Shown here piece after piece: positions 32,714 to 43,830 of a DNA stretch of 64,000 nucleotides; the first letter of the stretch is position 1; each line of letters starts with the position of its first letter. The translations under genes were made by a program, and so were the position numbers. Location of the stretch: contig JAHRBC010000003.1 in assembly GCA_022702545.1 (NCBI GenBank), forward strand, positions 186,001 through 250,000, written 5' to 3'. The notes below the pieces were generated by a model, which searched no databases, was not told the origin of the DNA, and saw only the letters and a program-made list of their open reading frames with translations. Origin of the DNA: Phycomyces nitens. Taxonomy: Eukaryota; Mucoromycota; Mucoromycetes; Mucorales; Phycomycetaceae.

Positions 32714-35700
32714 ATGGACAATATTCTACCCCTTTGTAAAGCATATCCACCTGCTCCAAATTGGTATACAACCTATGCCGCCACTACCGTTGAGCCACAC
32801 TTTTATATATATGCAGCACGCAACTCGATTGTCGTACTTGACATGCGTACCATGCAATTCCGACGAACGTTTTTAGCATCACTTGATAAAATCCAAGTTG
32901 TCGCAGCCTATGAGCAGTTTTGCTTTACAGGTGGACTCGATCCCATCATCCGGGCATGGAATATACTCGATGGAAATTATATAACCAAATATAATACCCA
33001 TAATGTAATACTCATTTTATTTCACAATACTTATGATTCTTCAAATGCTCAAATATTGATATTCCTTTGATAGGTGGCAGTGACAGCCTTGATATGCATT
33101 CGAGATGGAAGAGTATTGATCTCGGGTACTAGAAAAGCAAAGTATTTTATTTTATTACTCATCACTTTATATATCAAAGGCGATAAGTCTGGTTTAGTAG
33201 CAGCCCAGGAGTCCTTTGGATCACTTGTCGTAAAAAAGCAACACGTAAAGGCTGAAGTACGAGCATTGTCCCATGTGAATTTCCATGCTGAAGATTATGT
33301 TGCGATTGGCTATTCAAATGGCATGATTCGAATTGAAAAGCTTGATGCCCAGCTCAAAATGACTACAGTATATGAGATGCCTGATCAGTCTGATGATATA
33401 AACGCACTTGCTTGGCAATCACTTCCTTCACAGGCAACAGAGAGTAATCCACAATGGCCACTTCTTGCATCTAGTTACCGTCATCAAAAACACGTAGATT
33501 TGTGGAATATCCCAACTGAGTCTCATTGTTCAAAGATTCATGGATCTTTGTCTAATGAAAAACGAGCTAGGAACCAAAAGGAGGCATCGTGGACAAACTT
33601 GTCCTGGTCTCCAATAGACAAAGACTTGCTGTACATGACAACTCAGTCGTAAATGTCCCCCCCCCCCCTTTTTTTTTTTAAGAAATAATCTTTGAGGGTA
33701 TGTTTTATTATAAGCTTTTCAATTAACTATTTTTTATATTATAGAGGTGATATCTACTGCTTTGACACAAAAGAGCCTCGCAAACCTGTTGTGGTCCCAA
33801 AAGAGCATTTTGGTGACAAGCATACACGGATAGTATTCAGTATGCTCTGGGCCTATGGAGGTAGCCATCTAATAACTAATTCTTTCGATAATCAGGCAAG
33901 TTTGAGCATATCTAACACTGCGTTTTATTATGTGGTTAACCTCATATTATCTCTAGATCATTAAATGGAATTCCAAGACACATGAAAGTGTAAATTGCAT
34001 TAAAGGCCAAAATGGATATCCTTTCAGCATTTCAATCTCTCCTTTGACCCCCTATCAAGCGGCTATCGGACTTGGCGACAGTAATATAAAAATCTGGACA
34101 TTTTCAGGCGAGGGAAAATCAATGAAGAAGCGGAAGAAGCATGATTTCTATGAGGCCAGGATAATCTGGAAAGGTTTACAAGGGCAAATTGAGCACGTTC
34201 TGTGGCATCCAACTCGGCCAGATATATTGGCTTACAGTACGCAATATGGTCGAGTGGGAATTTATAACACAAGCACCAACAAAAATACTGTATTCAAACC
34301 AGTTCATAAGCAAGAATATGGTCCCAATATATCGTGGGGATCGTTATCTGGTGCTTCTGGCTCAGAAAACATGTTGGTATCATGCGGAACAGAGCACGTA
34401 ATAGCCTACGATGCTACTAATACCGAAAAACAGCCGATATTTCTTGCACCTTTATTAGAAGATGCAAACACGGCATGGGCACAGAGTATTAATGTATGTA
34501 GTTTGTGTTTAGTTTCTTCAAATATGCGCTTATTCAGTTAATATGCTCTGTAGGCTAAAGCTAATTCAAGACGATCTTGTATGGCGATTGACAATACTAG
34601 AAATCTAATTGCATTTGGATACACTGATGGTGTTATTGATGTCTACCAGCTAAGCACACTCAAGTTGATCTTTGTGGCCAACTGCCACCGTCATAGGGTA
34701 CTCGCGATTTCTTGGCAAAGTCCAACAAAGTTTGCTTCTGGGTGCAGCCAAGGCATGGTTGCAATACACAACATCCCATCAACCGAGTCGGACGACTTAC
34801 CAGGTAAAATATTTGATTCTTTAAAATTCACGCGGGTAAAGAGAAAGAAATCTCAAATACAGAATCATACTCTAGATATTCCATTGGCCGATCCATCTTC
34901 ATCGTTTGTTTTGTCTGGTCATAAAAAGAACGTCACTGCACTTGCCTGGAGTACACACAATGACAGCCCTTTACTTGCATCTGTCTCTGTCGATATGGTC
35001 GCTTGTGTGAGTATTCTTTGATATCAAACATATCGAATCAACATTTATTCTGTTTGGTAATAGGTGTGGAATGAGAAATTGCATAAACCGATTGCATGGT
35101 TTAGAGAACACCGTGGGCGTATATTTTCTGTGTGCTGGAATATCCTTGAGCCTGACGAAGTGTTTACCTGTGGAGATGACAGATTTACATTCAAATGGAG
35201 ATATACTGATTTCCCATTTTCTCCTGAACTTGGTAAGTGCTGGGGGTGGATTATCAACGGCATGGCTTATCTCTCAATTATATCATATCTTTCATTAGAA
35301 AAAGAACGCTCGCATTATGATCAAGAAATTTCAAAACTCAAATTAGTCAAGAGAAACAAACCCCAAGATTTACCAGAGAATGGACCTACTAAAAATAACA
35401 CTTTTGCCAATAGTTCTGTAGAAGCTGACTCAGTAGAGGGAGAACCCAAACCAAAAAAACGAAAAACCAAAGGGTCACAATTGACTTGTCGCCCTGGAGA
35501 ACCTGAAAAGACAAGTCATTCAATTCTCCAACGTCTTTGTCTTACTATTGCTTCAACTATTTACGGAGGAGATCCAGCCAAAGCAGTGATCCATGTAAAA
35601 ACCAAACTTCCCGTTGACCTCTTGTCAGATCATATAGAAAGCTATACCAACTGGGACTCTTCCGACAGTGATACAAAAAGCAGTAAAATACTTTTGTTGT

Positions 35701-36723
35701 TTGGCAAGAAAAATGATGTGCGAAAGCTGCTAGAAGAAGAGGAAGAAGAAGAAGGTAAATATTGCTTGCTAATATTCCAAGTAATTAATTTATATTTATG
35801 ATCGTTTGAATAAACGAAGCTGTGCTTTTTCGTGGGGTGAAAGATAAGCAAGTGAACCGAGGAGAACACGAGAGTCTTTTTACAAATGATCGTCGGCTGT
35901 GGTTAAGCACCACACTTGGCTATTCCGACACTTTTGCAGATAATGGAACCATTTTTGAAAACAACTCCATTGAAGATTGGATCCAACTTGCCCTTAGCCC
36001 AATGAGTAAGTTTATAAAGTGGATAATTAAAAAAGTATTTTGCTAAGCATAGCTTTCTGTACCTACTTTTGCATTTCTTAGATGGAAGAGATGCTTGGAT
36101 AGCTTTAATGGAAAAGAAGGCTAAGAAACTTGCTGAAACTGGACATCATCTTTTGGCTGCAACTTGCTATACCGCTTGTTCAAGAATCTATGAAGCTATC
36201 GAAGTCTGCCGTAAAGGGTCCAAATTCAGGTAAAGACAAACCAAACTCAATGCAAGTTCTTTGTATTTATACATGTATTAGGGAAGCAATAATACTGGCT
36301 AAAATAAGATTGCCTCAAAATGAGGCTCTTCTTAGCAACTTGTTTTCAGAATGGGGCAGTGCACTCCAGAAATCAGATGAAGAAATCCTTGCAGCTCTGT
36401 GGTATGAATCTATATTAAAGACAGAATGAATAATTGATGGATCTAATCAAGATATTAATTATCTCCAATTTTTTATTACTAGTTTTCTACAATCCAAACG
36501 CCAAGGCTCAATTATAAACGCAATTCAACTCTTGGCACGACGTAATACCGATAGATGCCTTTTCTGGTCAGCTTGCCTGTCTTTTCTAACAAAAGATTCG
36601 ACCATGGAAGATTCCATAAAAAAGTGGATATCTTCAGTGAAGGAAAAGGACGAACAGACTAAGCTGGCTGCCAAGATTAAGACCGAGAATGCTGGCGAAG
36701 ATGAGAACATCCCCACAAAGTAA
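32714..36723 (+). CDS. Gemin5-like WD40 protein (12 exons, 1090 aa)
   Basis: Twelve exons join in phase: 32714-33004, 33074-33125, 33180-33648, 33745-33895, 33957-34493, 34554-35006, 35064-35232, 35299-35754, 35820-36005, 36082-36229, 36282-36401, 36483-36723. The N-terminal ~700 residues are WD40 repeats (GLDPIIRAWN, GLGDSNIKIWTF, GHKKNVTALAWS, HRGRIFSVCWN). An acidic/Lys-rich linker follows, then a helical TPR-like region (GHHLLAATCYTACSRIYEAIEVCR, shown only in part). This layout and the C-terminal block resemble Gemin5, which binds snRNA for the SMN complex. Intron 4 is GC-AG (CAG|GCAAGT); intron 3 holds C12T11. Other WD40/TPR proteins cannot be excluded. Confidence 0.75.
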
Positions 36724-37870
36724 TAGAGGTATAGCAATGAATGAATAATATACACAGATGACTAAAGTACATTTTTAATAAATGAAGCTACAACCAAGAT
36801 TTCAAAGAGAATAAGTAAGTGAAAACAGAAAATTTACTGAAATCAAACTTTGAAAAAAAGAGAAAAAAAAACAAGATATTTATTATTATATTTTTAATAA
36901 ATTGTTTTTGCACTCAAAATAGTTCTTATATCATATTATTACTATATTATTTGTAGCACACATCCTTGTAGTAAAATAATGTGAAAGTCTAAATGCTTAT
37001 GATCCAAAAGTTTGAGAGACAGGGATCTTTAAGAATGTTATATATTACTTCAAAAACTATACGATTTAATGATATAAGAATATCTATAATATTAAAGTAT
37101 ACTCGTCAATTTATCATGATTTCAAGTTATATTTTTTGGGCATGCAAATATGAATCGTACTAGGTTGAATGAAGCCTTCTCTACCAAATGCACAGGTCTT
37201 TAGCTTTCTACTTTAAAGAGCTGTGATACCCATCTTTTTTGTTGTTGTTGTAAAAGAGACCTACAGAGGCCTACAAATTTGAATTTACGAAATCACATTT
37301 CAAAAATCAAGTAGCTCTGCGATGTTGTCCGAGTCGGCACAACAGACAGGTCGGTCTGGTGTGAGAACGAGATACAAGGAGCACAATGGAGACGTTATTA
37401 GTCGACAGTACTTACTTAGAGGCATTGTAGTTATTAGGCTTATAATAACCCATTGAATAAAAAGACGTTCTTTTCCCGTCAAGTCTATATTTGTCGCAAA
37501 GGACATAGGTCGGTCTGGTCACTTTGAATTATCTGATACGTTTAAAGAAATCCAATCTTACTACCTTTTATCGTATTGTTACAATACTCTCTTCTCGCCT
37601 CATCCCCAACCCCACTCTTATCCCATACATATAACCTCCTTTTTTTCGTAAAAGACCTCCAGTTCATACCGCACAGTATACCAAAGATCCGAATATCGGC
37701 CAATACTACAAATCCAATATGCCATTTTGTTTTTTATCGTATTCATTATATATGCACCCAAGATCTTTGTAACTTTGTGATTACATAACTTAAGTATTCC
37801 ACTTTAACTGATAAAAATTAAGTGTTTATATTTAATAAAGTGTAGGTACACCTTTATAATTTTTAATAGT
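36724..37870. other. AT-rich intergenic region, no gene
   Basis: No protein or RNA is recognised. A 12-base word AGGTCGGTCTGG occurs at about 37347 and 37507 in the same orientation, perhaps an old repeat. Confidence 0.3.
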
Positions 37871-38892
37871 TTATAGTCTTTTGAGCATGTCAAGGCAATA
37901 CTCTTGACATACACTTGTGCTGATAGTTTCACACTCCTCTTTCAGAGCATCTTCTAACTTTGTCAATGTTGTAGACTGGCAAGGTCTTGACCGCACACGG
38001 TCATCTAAAAGATTCTAGATATTCTCAATCGGGCTGATATCTGGACTCTTTGATTGGCACTCAAGAACATCTACATCAAGATATTTCTTGGACTGTTTTG
38101 ACAATACTGCTTTATGAGGCGTGACATTGTCTTCTTGGAAATAGTAGTGTATCATGTCCTTGTGCGGAAGAATGTCAAAGTATGGATTGAATGGTGTTTG
38201 CAATACTTCTACGTAGGACTTTGCATTCATATTATCCTTTAGGACAACAAGGGGTCCGACACCTCCAGCCCAGATAGACCCCCATACCATTACTGATCTA
38301 CCATCTCCTTGCACCTTTGGTTGTAGACAGTCCCTGGCATACTTTTCATCTCGTCTTCTCCGCACATGATTAATCCCATTTGTCTTGAAAAGAATATGGG
38401 ACTCATCACTCCCAATCACCACTTTCCATTCTTCATTCCAATTCATTCGTGCTTAAGCCCATCTATTTTGTGCTGCCCTGTTTGCCTGTGTTAAGAAAGG
38501 TTTGTCAACTGCAACACGACTATTAAATCCCAAATCATCCAAAGTTTGGCGAACAGTATTTTCGGAAATAGGTGCAGCAATCATTTCCTCAACTTTTTCT
38601 GTAACGTCTTTCAATGTCTTTTTGGTATCATTTGTTGGATGTACCGTCTGTCTCTAGCATTGGAAAGTCTAGGTCTTTCTATATAGCGTATATTATCGAC
38701 AGACCCAGTTCTACCATACTTTTTTATAATATAGCAGATTTTTCTTTCCTCTACATCTTTGCATCGCGAGATCTCAGGAATCGACATTCCACCTTGATTC
38801 ATTCCAACCATAATATAATTTTCAGCAATTGAATACCACCTGTACTTTCTTTGAGCTGTGTTCTCTGTGTTTGTTGAATTTGAGCCGGACAT
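37871..38892 (-). pseudogene. Tc1/mariner-type transposase
   Basis: Starts MSGSNSTNTENTAQ at 38892 with a helix-turn-helix region (SIPEISRCKDVEERK). The DDE core follows: Asp in IGSDESHILFK, Asp in FQEDNVTPHKA and Glu in SPDISPIENI. VMVWGSI is also typical of Tc1. Defects: a one-base shift near 38620, TAA before ARMNWN near 38454, and TAG right after the PIENI motif near 38015. A possible end motif TAGGGCACTGTA lies at about 38982. No matching left end was found. Inactive copy. Confidence 0.85.
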
Positions 38893-39074
38893 TGTTATAA
38901 GATTAAGGAGGACAATGAAAATAAAATTTGATGGTATGCAAAGATAAATACATGGACTTTGAATCCGGAAATCCAAATTTGTAGGGCACTGTATATTTAC
39001 ATACAAGCCTCTTGTTTGTTTCATTTTTTAAAAAAACAAATCGTTTTTTATTTATTTGGTACGAGCTATACCTG

Positions 39075-39280
39075 ATCTCCAATGGCTCACTTGTTACCCT
39101 TCACTATAGGCAGGAATCTATATCTGGTTCTATAATTTTATGATTTTGTAGTATCTATGGCCATAAGCTATTGCCAATGTTCTACTGAGCTTATAAATTA
39201 TTGCGATTGTTTGCTACAATTAGAGTTTTAATAGTTTGGTTCACCTATTGACTTTACTGATAATTGGATTTGTATTTTAT
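39075..39280 (+). repeat. Unexpanded relative of the minisatellite repeat
   Basis: Words such as ATATCTGGTTCT, TATGATTTT and GTTTGGTTCA...TTGACTT match 42950-43545 in the same order, but the 43-bp unit is present about once here (39233-39275) instead of about twelve times. Confidence 0.55.
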
Positions 39281-39305
39281 TAGGAGGATAGATATAATGG
39301 TTGTG

Positions 39306-39560
39306 GTCAACCGTAAAATTCCACGCTTTGTTAAATTTTTGTTTAATAAGTCTCATTCGATATGTTCATCAAAAAGACTCAAAAAATATATATAATTAAA
39401 CATGAACCATGTTTAAATCATGCAAAAACAAAGTATCGATAGGTTCCAATGTGCGATAAAAGGTAGTTGGCTGATGCTTTTGCGCTCACGATTGGAAATA
39501 TTATGATACAATCATTGACTAAAGATAAATTTGAACAAAGCGCGGTATTTTACGGTTGAC
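39306..39560. mobile_element. MITE-like element (255 bp)
   Basis: The ends are ~36-bp inverted repeats starting GTCAACCGTAAAAT, with three or four mismatches. No coding capacity. The target duplication is not clear. Superfamily not assigned. Confidence 0.65.
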
Positions 39561-39929
39561 TACCCCTATTAATATATTCTTATTTGGACAATCTTTCTAG
39601 CTTTGTCAAGGAAAGTATGAATATTAATATACAGGGAATAGTAGCTATAATAACATTGAAGGCGAGTTTGGCATTTTGCTGCAACTGAATAACTCTCGAT
39701 CTAATTACATTCAAAGTGGAACTTTGGATAGAACTCAAATATATGTCTAGAGTTTTTAACAACTTCATAAATGGCTCTTTTCCTTGGCCTAAAAATACAG
39801 TTGTAAAACCAAGACATGATGTGTACAGCATCTTCTACCTTTTGGAATATCATTCTTCTTACAATCCAATATCTACTTCTTTGATATATTATAGAGCCAA
39901 GTGTAAAATTGAAATATATATATATAAAT

Positions 39930-40990
39930 TTATTTGAAGTCTGGGCCCTTATAGTCACTAACAGGTTCTCTTATCCAAGTAAGTTTCTTGCTTATTTTTG
40001 AGTTGGACTCTCTGGCTTTCTTTACTTCATTCGGGACGAGACTGCGAAGCTGAGAGAGGGAAGCAAGGGTATTTCGAATGACATCGAAATCGTTCAAGTC
40101 GCGAGGAATTAAACAAGATCGAATTCTAATCATTCTGTATATGGCGGGTGCCTTCAAGTCCATTTTAAAAATTTCGCACTTGAAATCTACAAGTACAAAT
40201 GTTAGGACATTGGTTCGTAATAAAGGGAAAGTATATAATGCTTACGATAAACCAGAATGCCAATGTTCACCAAACGATTCATCAAGATTTACAATTCAAT
40301 TGATAATTTGAAGCGATCGTCGTTGGCATTATTGTTTGGACATTTCACCTCAATAACAAGAAAATATATCTTGTACTGTCCGATTATGGCGCTATATTTT
40401 ATATCTGGCTTTATCCGACTGCTTCCTTCCAACTTTGTAAAATTGCCAAAGTTAAGATGAATGAAAAAATCTACTTCCTATATAAAAACTCACTCAGATT
40501 TAGCCAAACCACAATCAAAGTCAAAGATCACGTCTATAAAATGATTTATCGACATAGCTATGTACATATTTTCAACATCCTGGAGATTGACCTTTCTAGT
40601 GTATGTTTGAAGCCTACAGTAAGATTTGTTTTAGTAATCAAGGTATCCGCAAATATTATTTACTTGCATATTATAAAGAACCTTGGAGAAAACTCTGAGG
40701 TTGACATTGCCCATGTGCTCCAAAGCTATCTTCTCAGCATGCCAATTCTCATTCGTCGCCAGTTTCTATGAGAATGGCTAGCAGCATAGTACTTCATTTT
40801 AGCTATAATTTATAGTCACATAGTAAACATCGTTGATTAACCCATCCTTCTTACTCGAGAGTCGATAAAAATGTTCGTTTAAACTGAAATCCCTGAGAAG
40901 CTCCAAGTGAACAGGGGGAAACGGGTTGTCGCCGTTGTATCTACTCTCATCGTCATCGTCAAATAGAAAGGTGTGATTTATGGCCATCTT
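39930..40990 (-). pseudogene. Mould family protein with PD-(D/E)XK-like motif, copy B
   Basis: On the minus strand, coding blocks at about 40990-40799, 40440-40246 and 40186-39930 can be read. A GT-AG intron (40187-40245) separates the last two. The core has KPDIKYSAIIGQ followed by FLVIEVKCPNNN: an Asp, then Glu-x-Lys, the spacing seen in PD-(D/E)XK nuclease folds. After it come MNRLVNIGILVY, FKMDLKAPAIYRMI and LIPRDLNDFDVI. A TAA near 40289 interrupts it. I know this as a recurring but uncharacterised type in Mucoromycota genomes. Nuclease function is inferred. Blocks upstream, to about 41290, may belong to it. Confidence 0.5.
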
Positions 40991-41949
40991 TCTCAAGTTG
41001 CATATGGGTTAGAAACTGATAGTCCAGACCGAGAGATTTCTTTCGGAAACCAACTAAAGTAGCACTAATATCAAGGTCGCCGATTTTCCACTGTAGAATA
41101 TAAAATAGGTCAGACACAGATATGGGCTATATTCGCTCACGTACCGTAGGTTCCAAGTCATCAATGTCATCTTATGATGTATCTGTGTCTGTTTCGTATG
41201 AATATTGGGAATTTTGGGAGAAAGACTGGGAAGACGCAGCCTCATTTTCAATCTGTGATCTTGAGCGTCTGTTGGAAGCAGTTGCAACGAAGCGCTGTGT
41301 TTTTAGAGTTTCGATCTCCAAGTGTCTCGTAGTTTTTCTCTAAAACATTGGTTATATGACACATTATATTTGTCTATCTTAACTAACCTGCTCGCATCTT
41401 AATTCAATATCTCCCCAACGTAAACCAAGTAACTGACTATATCAATTAATAAGAATACTAAACACATAAAGCATGGAGATATCCTGATTTACTTTTGGTA
41501 CAGAAACTAAAACAAGAAGGAAATATGAACAACAATTTATGCTTGACACAGTTTTTACAGTAGCAGTATTTCTGACAAGTTGATATGATGAGCAAAGAAA
41601 CAACTGTTGCCAATTCGTTCCCGATTCAAATTTTACTCTTAATCGACTTTGGTTTGGCAATTTTTTGTTTAACAAAGCCTGGTCCCAAATAAGACAAGAT
41701 GACGGTTCAGAGAGTGATTCTAATGATGTTGATTGTGATGCGTAATTTATTTTTGTTTGCAAGATTGCAATGGTTAAAGTATTAACTAAAATATTCTGGA
41801 TTGTCTGATAGTCCACAAGAATTGATTTTTTTTGTAGGTGGAGGCGGGCTCACATTTTTATTGCTTACTCGTCACGTTGAGTGGTGTACACAATCCACAA
41901 GAATTGATAGACAATCAACTGTACGCAATCCAAGTGATTGTGACTGTTA
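40991..41949. other. No recognisable gene
   Basis: Short open frames on both strands, none with a motif I can name. The minus-strand stretch 41287-41054 may be an N-terminal exon of the gene at 39930-40990. Confidence 0.25.
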
Positions 41950-42220
41950 TCACAGATTGGTCGGAATCATTGGCCTTCCATGAATTTGGATTCATTTGAA
42001 TCATCCTACTTTAGTCCTCGATGCTAATGTTGGTTCTAGCTTTGGCCCAACATAGCTGATTCTTTTTCTGTCTGCTAATCAAGTTTGGCATGGATACAGG
42101 CTTATAACATCCAAAGCCATTTCTCAAATATTTGATAAATGTTTCTCTGCAGAAAATGACACCTACAGCCGTCAAATTTGCTTGGTGATAAGAAAGACTT
42201 TCAAAAGGATTCCGCCTCAT
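41950..42220 (-). pseudogene. Tc1-like transposase fragment (N-terminal half)
   Basis: The minus strand encodes NPFESLSYHQANLT, CRETFIKYLRNGFGCY and LCWAKARTN, the second helix-turn-helix and linker typical of Tc1-like transposases. A stop follows SIED. No DDE core is left. Confidence 0.55.
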
Positions 42221-42607
42221 GCTAAACGACTCATAACATTGGTGAAAACAACTTTTTTTTGGATCCTCAAAGTCTACGCTTCGTATCAGCTGTACCAGTC
42301 TCTTTCCGGTGTTTGATGGTGGTGTTAATTGTCAATCGAAGGATGTTCATGTATGGAATCTCAGTTGGGGTATGACTGGCATTAAAGAGCCAAATAATAC
42401 TAAAATGCTCAAACTCGGGTAGCTCGCATTTAGGAAATGATTTTTTTTTGGCTCTTTTATTTCTTAATGAGTGATTAAGTTGGTAGAAAAGTCTCTGGGA
42501 AGAATAACAAAAAAGGAACGTTGAAAAACAAAAAAGGCTTGTTTTTAAAATTGGCGATAATTTCTTCAAGAGTGTACAACCAATCTCTGGCTACTCTTTG
42601 GTAATTC
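42221..42607. other. No recognisable gene
   Basis: AT-rich sequence between a Tc1 relic and a dispersed repeat. No motif seen. Confidence 0.25.
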
Positions 42608-42890
42608 AGGTATTTAGAAGGGTTAGTCTCGTAAGGGAAATAAGAACACTGTGATTGCTTATATAATATTATTTGCATTCTCTTATGAAGTCCCTGTCGT
42701 GTAATGGTTGGTTATCACTGTAGCAGGGTGAAGTGTATGAGTGCCTGGGATGTTAACTTGCCACGGTCATTAGCAAATAACAACCGGATATCGGTTGTGG
42801 AGTTTGTATTTCACTCAGCCGTGGTATGTATACTACAAGGTGCATATACACTTCACACTGCTACAGTGATAACCAACTATTAAACAACGG
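42608..42890. repeat. Palindromic copy of the LTR-like dispersed repeat
   Basis: The left half (TAATGGTTGGTTATCACTGT at 42702) is repeated inverted on the right (ACAGTGATAACCAACTATT at about 42863), around a centre near 42830. It matches the gypsy B LTR at 23702-23951 with an added inverted arm. Confidence 0.65.
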
Positions 42891-43022
42891 GCACTTTAGT
42901 TACAAGGGAATTCGAATAATAGTATACAAGCGCTGCTTGCTCTCCGAGGGCTCCCTGATTACCTCCCAACTACAGGCAGAAAGAAATATCTGGTTCTACT
43001 ATAAAACCCTAATTATATGATT

Positions 43023-43545
43023 TTATATAAGAGGTCTACTGGTTTTGCTCAGTCGTAGACTTCGCAACTTATATGTTTCTACCCGTTTGGCTCAGTCGTA
43101 GACTTCGCAACTTATACGTTTCGACCGGTTTGGCTCAGTCGTTGACTTCGCTACTTATACGTTTCTACTGGTTTGGCTCAGTCGTAGACTTCGCAACTTA
43201 TACATTTCTACTGGTTAGGCTCAGTCGTAGACTTCGCTACTTATACGTTTCTACCGGTTTGGCTCAGTCGTAGACTTCGCAACTTATACATTTCTACTGG
43301 TTTGGCTCAGTCGTAGACTTCGCTACTTATACGTTTCTACCGGTTTGGCTCAGTCGTTGACTTCGCAACTTATATGTTTCTACCGGTTTGGCTCAGTCGT
43401 AGACTTCGCTACTTATACGTTTCTACCGGTTTGGCTCAGTCGTTGACTTCGCTACTTATATGTTTCTACCGGTTTGGTTCAGTCGTTGACTTCATTGATT
43501 ACTGATCTACTGGTTTGGTTCAGTCGTTGACTTCACTGGCAATTG
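43023..43545. repeat. 43-bp minisatellite, about 12 units
   Basis: The unit contains GGTTTGGCTCAGTCG, GACTTCGC and ACTTATACG. Units vary at a few positions (GTAGAC/GTTGAC, CAAC/CTAC), and the last two are the most diverged. There are no unique spacers. The array lies inside a repeat that has a single unit at 39075-39280. Confidence 0.9.
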
Positions 43546-43589
43546 GGTTTTTTTTTTTTCAAATTAAATGGCCCAAAGAATAGGACTCC

Positions 43590-43830
43590 GATCGTAAATC
43601 ACATGACTTCTAATACCATCAAATTTTAAGAGGTTTTAAAGTGGATTTTTATCTGAAGATATATAAAAAGAATTTGTAAATCCCGCTCGTAAGTCATGTG
43701 ATTTACGAATGATTGATTTTAAGAAAGGTTTTAAAGTGGATTTTTTTGAGTTTGTATATAAAAAAGCAGTTAAACTGGCGCTCGTAAGTCATGTGACTTG
43801 ATTTTGTACGACTGTTCGATTTTAAATATA
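43590..43830. repeat. Three ~95-bp repeats with a TCATGTGA palindrome
   Basis: CTCGTAAGTCATGTGA recurs at about 43686 and 43781, with a variant at about 43591. Two are followed by GGTTTTAAAGTGGATTTTT and TATATAAAAA. It could be a promoter-like array of an old element. Confidence 0.5.

Noticed and set aside
39580..40771. Several plus-strand small ORFs as genes
   Set aside because: They lie opposite a better supported minus-strand coding region with an intron and conserved-looking motifs.
43023..43545. Regular repeats resembling a CRISPR array
   Set aside because: Units follow directly with no unique spacers, there are no cas genes, and the genome is eukaryotic.
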